From Zancudomyces culisetae (lineage: Eukaryota; Kickxellomycota; Harpellomycetes; Harpellales; Legeriomycetaceae), in contig LSSK01000778.1 in the NCBI GenBank assembly GCA_001969505.1, positions 1-12,280 on the forward strand: a stretch of DNA of 12,280 nt. Reading direction: 5' to 3'. Numbering within the stretch: position 1 is the stretch's first letter; every line of letters begins with the position of its first letter. Below are positions 7,804-12,280 of the stretch, piece by piece. The notes beneath the pieces are model-generated. The model made no database searches, had not been told where the DNA came from, and saw only the letters and a list, made by a program, of their open reading frames with translations. A program made the translations under genes and the position numbers.

Positions 7804-8823
7804 TTTTTTACTTTTCCTGGTGTTTATCTACTAATAATTCTTCAAAACTGATTGCAGTTATCAAACTAGAGTTGGCACCTGTACACTTTATAAAAGAATA
7901 CAAGAACAAAAAAACGAAGTGTATATTACTGCTTTTGAATTGGCCTAGCCAATCATCACTCCATTTGGTGGAAATACAGGATTTAGCCTACCATGTGTTT
8001 TCCAAAATGGTGGAAAAAAGTCAACAGCAAAATTCAAACATGAAACATCATATACTAATCCTTTGCGCCAGCCAATCTTCTCATCACTTTAAGAAAAAAC
8101 CCTCTTTTTTGTTGTTGTAGAATCAGTAAATGCTACTCCAACCACCAAAGCATGTGTAGATATTATAGCGCATAAAGCATCTGTTTTTGTATGTAACTAT
8201 ATGCCAAAATAACGTTTATGGTATTTTTGTTGTGTTATGTCTCTTGAAGTTTGCTGCATCATAAAAAATGTTCATTTTGTCCATATCACGAAAAACTTCC
8301 CACAAGCAAAACTTGTTTACTATGCTGGTATTTTTACAACGATCATATTATGATGTAAACTAGCCTATTTAGCGTCAAAGGGGTGTATCTTGAATAGGCG
8401 ATCTGTTAGCAATACGAAGGTGATAGTTTCATAAGTTCTGAGGCAGTACCCAGTTGTATTATCAGAAATGTAGAGCTACTCTACTTGCATGCAGTCTCAA
8501 AACTGCGCATTTAGAAAACAAAAGAACAAAATCGAAGAGTTTATTTACATGTAGATAGACCCATAAAATTTCGGAACTAGTAGGCATTGTCCATGCTACT
8601 ATTTCGCTTTCTTTTTGCAAACCATTAGCAGGAAAATCGCAACAAAAAAAAATAATTCAATAAAGAGCAGGTGGCAAGTTCTGCAATTATTTTTATCAGC
8701 TAATTTCGCTAAATAAAACCGCAAATTTTAAAAACCACACATATATTTCAAAAAATAGAAGGTACAGGATAACCAGCAAAAGAAAAAGGAATTAAAATCC
8801 CCTCATCACATGTACATAAAAAG
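7804..8823. promoter_or_regulatory. Divergent intergenic/promoter region of IAH1 and DSK2
   Basis: These 1020 bases separate the divergently transcribed IAH1 (-) and DSK2 (+). I see no supportable gene; the longest open frame (to 8120) lacks an ATG start and protein-like composition. CCAAT motifs occur at 7939-7953 (a back-to-back pair) and in GCCAATC at 8071-8077. The DSK2 start is preceded by A-rich leader sequence without a clear TATA box. Confidence 0.5.
7939..7953. promoter_or_regulatory. Back-to-back CCAAT element
   Basis: ATTGGC-CTA-GCCAAT is a perfect 6-bp inverted repeat with a 3-base spacer, giving one CCAAT box in each orientation. It lies 136 bases upstream of the IAH1 start and about 870 bases upstream of DSK2. 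CCAAT boxes are bound by the fungal HAP/NF-Y complex. Use by IAH1 is the likelier reading from the distance. Confidence 0.4.
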
Positions 8824-9948
8824 ATGGGCGAAATTGAGATTAACATCAAGGGAACTAACGAGAAGAAATTTTCCATCAAAGTGGATGTAGCCAGCACCAC
8901 AGTGGGGCAGCTTAAAGAGAAAATCGAGCAGCTAGATAATACGATTCCAAAAGATGGCCAGCGATTGATCTACGGAGGAAGAATACTAAAAGATGAAGAT
9001 TTACTGGAGGTATATAACATTAAGGACGGAAATTCCGTGCATTTGGTCGTGAGAAAGGCTAAAGTGGAAAGTGGTGGAGCTGGCGGTAACTCCTCTGGCG
9101 CTACAACATCACCAAGTGTGTCTGCAGCAACCACCACCCCAAGCACAAACATTGGAAATACAGAATCATCAACTATACCAGCGGCTACAGCAGCAGCAGA
9201 TGCAGGATTTGGCTCAGGACCCTTTGGTGCGGGAATGTTTGGACAGGAGGGAATGCCACCATGGATGCAAGGAGCTGCCGGAATGTCCCCAGAGCACATG
9301 GAACGCATGATGAACGATCCAATGATTCAACAAGTCACCCAGACGATGCTTTCCAACCCGGAACTTCTAAGACAAATGATTGACAGCAACCCTATGCTTG
9401 CAAACACGATGACTCCTGAAATGCGCCAAGCCATGCTGTCCCCAGCGTTTATGAACGCAATGTCCAATCCAGAGGTTCTCCGGAGTCTTATGCAGATGCA
9501 ATCCGCTATGTCAAGAGCTAGAGGTGGTACGGCATCTCCAGGGACCTATAACCCTTGGGCAACTCCTGCTCAAAACACAACCACTAACACTACTACAACA
9601 ACAACACCAGCAGCAACTACACCTGGAGCAACAAATGCCAATACACCAAGTGGTCAGACGTTCACTCAAACTCCTGAACAGCAGCAGGCAATGCAGCAGC
9701 TGTATGCTAGTATGCTGGGTCCTCCTTGGGGTCCACTCGGGAGCAACCCTTTTACCCCTTTTACCGGGGGTGCCAACCAGCAGCAGCAGCCACAACAACC
9801 ACAACAGCCACCAGAAGAGAGGTATGCTACACAGCTTCAAGCACTGACAGAAATGGGCTTTTGGGATACTGAAAAAAACATTAGGGCTCTTGTTGCCACA
9901 GGAGGAAATGTTCATGCTGCAGTCGATTACTTGTTACGAAATATCTAA
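8824..9948 (+). CDS. DSK2: Ubiquilin family proteasome shuttle factor Dsk2
   Basis: A single-exon 374-aa protein. An N-terminal ubiquitin-like domain (about 1-78; [27 protein letters not shown]) binds the proteasome. A central STI1-type, Met-rich helical region (about 155-230) carries NDPMIQQ...[16 protein letters not shown] and [13 protein letters not shown] repeats that bind hydrophobic clients. A C-terminal UBA domain (331-374) with MGF at 344-346 and [10 protein letters not shown] binds ubiquitin. It delivers ubiquitylated and misfolded proteins to the proteasome, including in ER-associated degradation. The linkers are low-complexity: Ser/Thr/Ala (86-125), Thr-rich (247-275) and a Gln/Pro run (319-330). 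Length is close to yeast Dsk2. It is the first ATG in frame, with an A-rich context. All three domains in order make the call secure. Confidence 0.97.
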   Translation: MGEIEINIKGTNEKKFSIKVDVASTTVGQLKEKIEQLDNTIPKDGQRLIYGGRILKDEDLLEVYNIKDGNSVHLVVRKAKVESGGAGGNSSGATTSPSVSAATTTPSTNIGNTESSTIPAATAAADAGFGSGPFGAGMFGQEGMPPWMQGAAGMSPEHMERMMNDPMIQQVTQTMLSNPELLRQMIDSNPMLANTMTPEMRQAMLSPAFMNAMSNPEVLRSLMQMQSAMSRARGGTASPGTYNPWATPAQNTTTNTTTTTTPAATTPGATNANTPSGQTFTQTPEQQQAMQQLYASMLGPPWGPLGSNPFTPFTGGANQQQQPQQPQQPPEERYATQLQALTEMGFWDTEKNIRALVATGGNVHAAVDYLLRNI

Positions 9949-10329
9949 CTCTTGTGCGCTATTTATATCCATTCTTTTTGTTTTTCTGTTTTTATATTTC
10001 ATTTTAATCTAGTTTTATAATAAACCGGTAGAGATCAAATATATTGAAGAGATGATGTCATTTTTTATCATGTTTTAACCTCCTGTAATGAAAATCGCCG
10101 ACCACATATATGTTACATATTCACCAGCTAGCAAAGATACTAGTTATACGGAATTTTATTATTTTATTATTTTATTATTTTATTATTTTATTATTTTATT
10201 GGGCTGGTTGCTAGATATCAAGCAAAACAAAAAAAAGGGAAAATAAAATAACTAAAAAGAACGATGTCTGAGGACAATCAAAAACTCTGGATGTGCCAGA
10301 ATTAGTATTGAATAGATATACTAGACTGA
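9949..10329. other. Convergent 3' region between DSK2 and the protease gene
   Basis: This holds the DSK2 3' UTR with a likely polyadenylation signal (AATAAA near 10019-10024), the minus-strand protease 3' end, and an 8-bp tandem repeat. No gene is seen. Confidence 0.5.
10153..10200. repeat. Six perfect tandem copies of ATTTTATT
   Basis: An 8-bp unit is repeated without error over 48 bases and is followed abruptly by GGGCTGG. It sits between the ends of two convergent genes. On the minus strand it reads AATAAAAT repeated, so each unit supplies an AATAAA polyadenylation hexamer for the protease transcript. Confidence 0.95.
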
Positions 10330-11313
10330 CTATTTGTATCTGGCATCACGGTAAAAATACGTGTCTTCCAAGCCTGTCACGCTACTGATCCATCCCATAT
10401 GGCTGCGTATCTTGGTAAACGTATCAACATGATATTTACCATCAGACGAAAGTAAGCTTTCAGTATACTCAGGCTCATCAAAATCTAGTTCAAATGACAT
10501 TGATCCCTCTACTAAGCCCAACAAACATCTTTCCGAAGGCGTGTCAATGTACATTGGTCCACCCGAATCCCCCTTCCCACATCGCCTGTTGTCTCTAGCC
10601 AGAGAATAAAATAGTAAATTGCTAAAGCTAACCTTTTTTTTAATTTTTTTCACAATATTCCTCACAGTATCCAAATGTATAACGACCTTTTTTAGTAGTC
10701 TATAGTTGTATAATCCTTTCTCACTTTGGCTTCTTCCCCATCCAACAGCAGTTACAATCTTTGGTTCTTTGAGCCTCGTGTTGCATATATTCAACTTATT
10801 CACCAAGACCCTTCCATCAGTCACAACCTGTGATACTCTAGCATCCTTCTCGATCTCCAAAATGGTGATATCGTTCCCTCTGTTGTAAATATCGGTAGGA
10901 TCAAGATCTAGTCTGTACTTAGGGTGCGTAACTACTCTTTTGACTTTCAGTTTTACCTCACTTTTTGCTGTACTGGACTCTATCCGTACTTCAAGATCAT
11001 TTGGGTCTGTAACCCAAACGTTTTTATTCCTTACACCATGCGCAGATGTCAGTACATACTTGTCTGATATAAGAACGCCCCCAATCAAAAACTTATGAAT
11101 CTCAGCGCCTATAACTTTTTTAACCAGTATTTTGGTTAAAAATGGCACTTCGTCATGAGATATTTCTTCTCCATTGTAGACTCTCTTTCTTAGAGTGCGT
11201 TTTGAGTTAAAAGCTAAATGGCTGCCACATTGTGACATTAAACAGAGGATTACAAGTAGAATAGAAATAGTATGCGCATTTATTGCACTAATTTTATGTT
11301 TAAAGTTATACAT
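10330..11313 (-). CDS. Secreted trypsin-like serine protease (family S1)
   Basis: A single-exon 327-aa protein. The N terminus is basic (FKHKIS) then hydrophobic (ISILLVILCLMSQCGS, 16-31), a typical secretion signal. A short pro-segment leads to basic KRVYNGEE (43-50), the position of the activation cleavage. The triad is visible: H92 in LTSAHG, D148 in GNDITIL, S250 in GKGDSGGP; TAVGWGR (188-194) is also conserved. The enzyme should cleave peptide bonds outside the cell, probably for nutrition or host interaction. Unusually, the cysteine next to the active-site histidine is replaced by glycine (SAHG for AAHC), and only three cysteines (C177, C245, C263) remain in the mature part, so most standard S1 disulfides are missing. 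The specificity pocket region (RRCGKGDS) has an extra residue before GDSGG. A Lys-rich stretch (222-227) precedes it. It is annotated as an active-type enzyme with an atypical fold. Confidence 0.88.
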   Translation of the reverse strand: MYNFKHKISAINAHTISILLVILCLMSQCGSHLAFNSKRTLRKRVYNGEEISHDEVPFLTKILVKKVIGAEIHKFLIGGVLISDKYVLTSAHGVRNKNVWVTDPNDLEVRIESSTAKSEVKLKVKRVVTHPKYRLDLDPTDIYNRGNDITILEIEKDARVSQVVTDGRVLVNKLNICNTRLKEPKIVTAVGWGRSQSEKGLYNYRLLKKVVIHLDTVRNIVKKIKKKVSFSNLLFYSLARDNRRCGKGDSGGPMYIDTPSERCLLGLVEGSMSFELDFDEPEYTESLLSSDGKYHVDTFTKIRSHMGWISSVTGLEDTYFYRDARYK

Positions 11314-12035
11314 TCTAAATTAAAGAAAAAGGTATATGAAAACAGATAAAGAACAGTTAAAGAACGACATTTATAAATTATTGAACTACTACTTGCTGAC
11401 AGCGATAGATAAACATGTGTACCTTTATTTTTCAACACTCGGCTTATATGTTTTAACACTACCTGGCTAAACAAGGACGTAACAAAAAGATGGTATCTAT
11501 ACACATTATGCCAATGTTCAAAAATGGGAAAGGCTGGCCATATTTCATACTGCTTCGGAATATAAAGAAACTAAAGACGTATTAAATTAGTAAAAGGGCC
11601 GAATATGTGTAGCTAAGCGAAAATGCGAAGTTTGGGGAAACATCACCTATAAACGCCAGGTTCGAAATATTAACTCCCCAGCAAGGGGTAAGATACAACC
11701 CCCCCCCCAAATTAATTAATTAATAAATTTCGAATCAATAAGCATTTGAAATCAGCACAAATAAAGCAAAATTGGGATGAGTCTTTTATTTTTGTTATCA
11801 ACACACAGAATATAAGGAGAGAGTATTACTTACCCCATCAAGTAAATGGGAAGAAGTAACGTTTAAATTTCCCAATATCACTTTACTACGAAAAGAGAAT
11901 GGGCAGAAGAAAAATTGAGCACACAAAGGTGAGGTCGTGGAAAAATATCAACAATGTATCCAAGTAAAGACAAAGTAGCAGGTATATACACACATATAGT
12001 GAAAAATAGCGTTGGACTGGAAAAAAGAAAATAGG
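11314..12035. other. Intergenic region: protease promoter and ABC transporter 3' flank
   Basis: No gene is supported in these 722 bases. It contains a run of about ten C (11699-11708) followed by a short ATTA tandem tract, and a CCCC/GGGG small hairpin near 11676-11688. A GGTTCGAA box at about 11659 was examined as a tRNA B-box and dismissed. Confidence 0.45.
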
Positions 12036-12280
12036 CTAAATAGCAAGAGATTGTTGCTTGACCAAACTGGCATATGTTCCTCCCAGTCCTATCAACGATT
12101 CGTGGTTTCCTTGTTCGATCACCTCGCCACTCTTAAATACGTATATCCAATCCGCGTTCTGAATTGTCGATAATCTGTGTGCCACCGAAATGGTTGTTCT
12201 ACCAACACTAGCCTTATCCAGTGCATATTGAACCACCTTCTCTGATTCTGTATCCAGTGCTGATGTAGCTTCATCCAACA
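12036..12280 (-). CDS. ABC transporter, C-terminal part of nucleotide-binding domain (partial)
   Basis: The last 81 residues of a protein whose start lies beyond the window. It opens with the end of Walker B and the D-loop ([13 protein letters not shown]), continues with the switch His in [13 protein letters not shown], then the strand region [17 protein letters not shown], and stops soon after. This pattern is typical of the B subfamily (multidrug resistance/P-glycoprotein and mitochondrial or peptide exporters), which couple ATP hydrolysis to export of lipophilic compounds or peptides. The walker B glutamate and H-loop histidine are present, so this site appears catalytically competent. It is the C terminus of the protein, so in a full-length transporter it would be NBD2. 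Half versus full transporter cannot be told here. Confidence 0.93.
   Translation of the reverse strand, partial: LDEATSALDTESEKVVQYALDKASVGRTTISVAHRLSTIQNADWIYVFKSGEVIEQGNHESLIGLGGTYASLVKQQSLAI

Noticed and set aside
7872-8120. Plus-strand open frame of 82 codons between IAH1 and DSK2
   Set aside because: It has no ATG start, its composition is that of AT-rich intergenic DNA, no domain is recognised, and it contains promoter-type CCAAT motifs.
9511-9915. Antisense ORF of 134 codons within DSK2
   Set aside because: It is a shadow of the low-complexity Thr/Gln/Pro codons of DSK2; the Cys/Ser/Leu-rich translation is typical of such artefacts.
11280-11504. Minus-strand ORF of 74 codons overlapping the protease start
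   Set aside because: It overlaps the secretion-signal region of the protease in another frame and is low-complexity, with no recognised domain.
11610-11690. GGTTCGAA resembling a tRNA B-box
   Set aside because: The flanking bases do not pair as a T-arm, and no acceptor stem, D-arm or A-box can be placed around it.

Overview
The window looks like nuclear DNA from a fungus, probably an early-diverging lineage. It is AT-rich, genes lie on both strands, and small spliceosomal introns (76-196 bp) carry near-consensus GTAAGT donors. The protein set is typically fungal: a DHHC palmitoyltransferase, histone H2A.Z, a Yah1-type mitochondrial ferredoxin, an Iah1-type esterase, ubiquilin/Dsk2, and a secreted trypsin-like protease of the kind abundant in Zoopagomycota/Kickxellomycotina. 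The taxonomic guess is inference from gene content only.

Layout: 1-439 (-), left-edge fragment of a probable LTR retrotransposon (start of a gag-like ORF, primer-binding site, 206-bp LTR). 809-2798 (+), six-exon DHHC S-acyltransferase. 3742-4454 (+), three-exon H2A.Z whose first intron is GC-AG. 5146-5859 (-), three-exon [2Fe-2S] ferredoxin with a 13-nt microexon. 6214-6528 (-), doubtful small two-exon ORF. 6564-7803 (-), three-exon SGNH/GDSL esterase. 8824-9948 (+), intronless Dsk2/ubiquilin. 10330-11313 (-), intronless secreted S1 protease. 12036-12280 (-), C-terminal end of an ABC transporter cut by the window edge.

The genes do not form a pathway or operon. They are an ordinary mix of housekeeping genes (chromatin, Fe-S biogenesis, protein quality control, lipid modification) with one secreted protease and one transporter. 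IAH1 and DSK2 are divergent and share a 1020-bp intergenic region containing a back-to-back CCAAT element. DSK2 and the protease are convergent, with an 8-bp tandem repeat between them. I did not find a novel multi-gene system. The most notable points are gene-structure features (microexon, GC-AG intron, a catalytic-cysteine codon split by an intron), the LTR element, and active-site or structural substitutions in the esterase, H2A.Z and protease. All exon structures were built by hand from splice motifs, reading frame and family similarity; no search was run.
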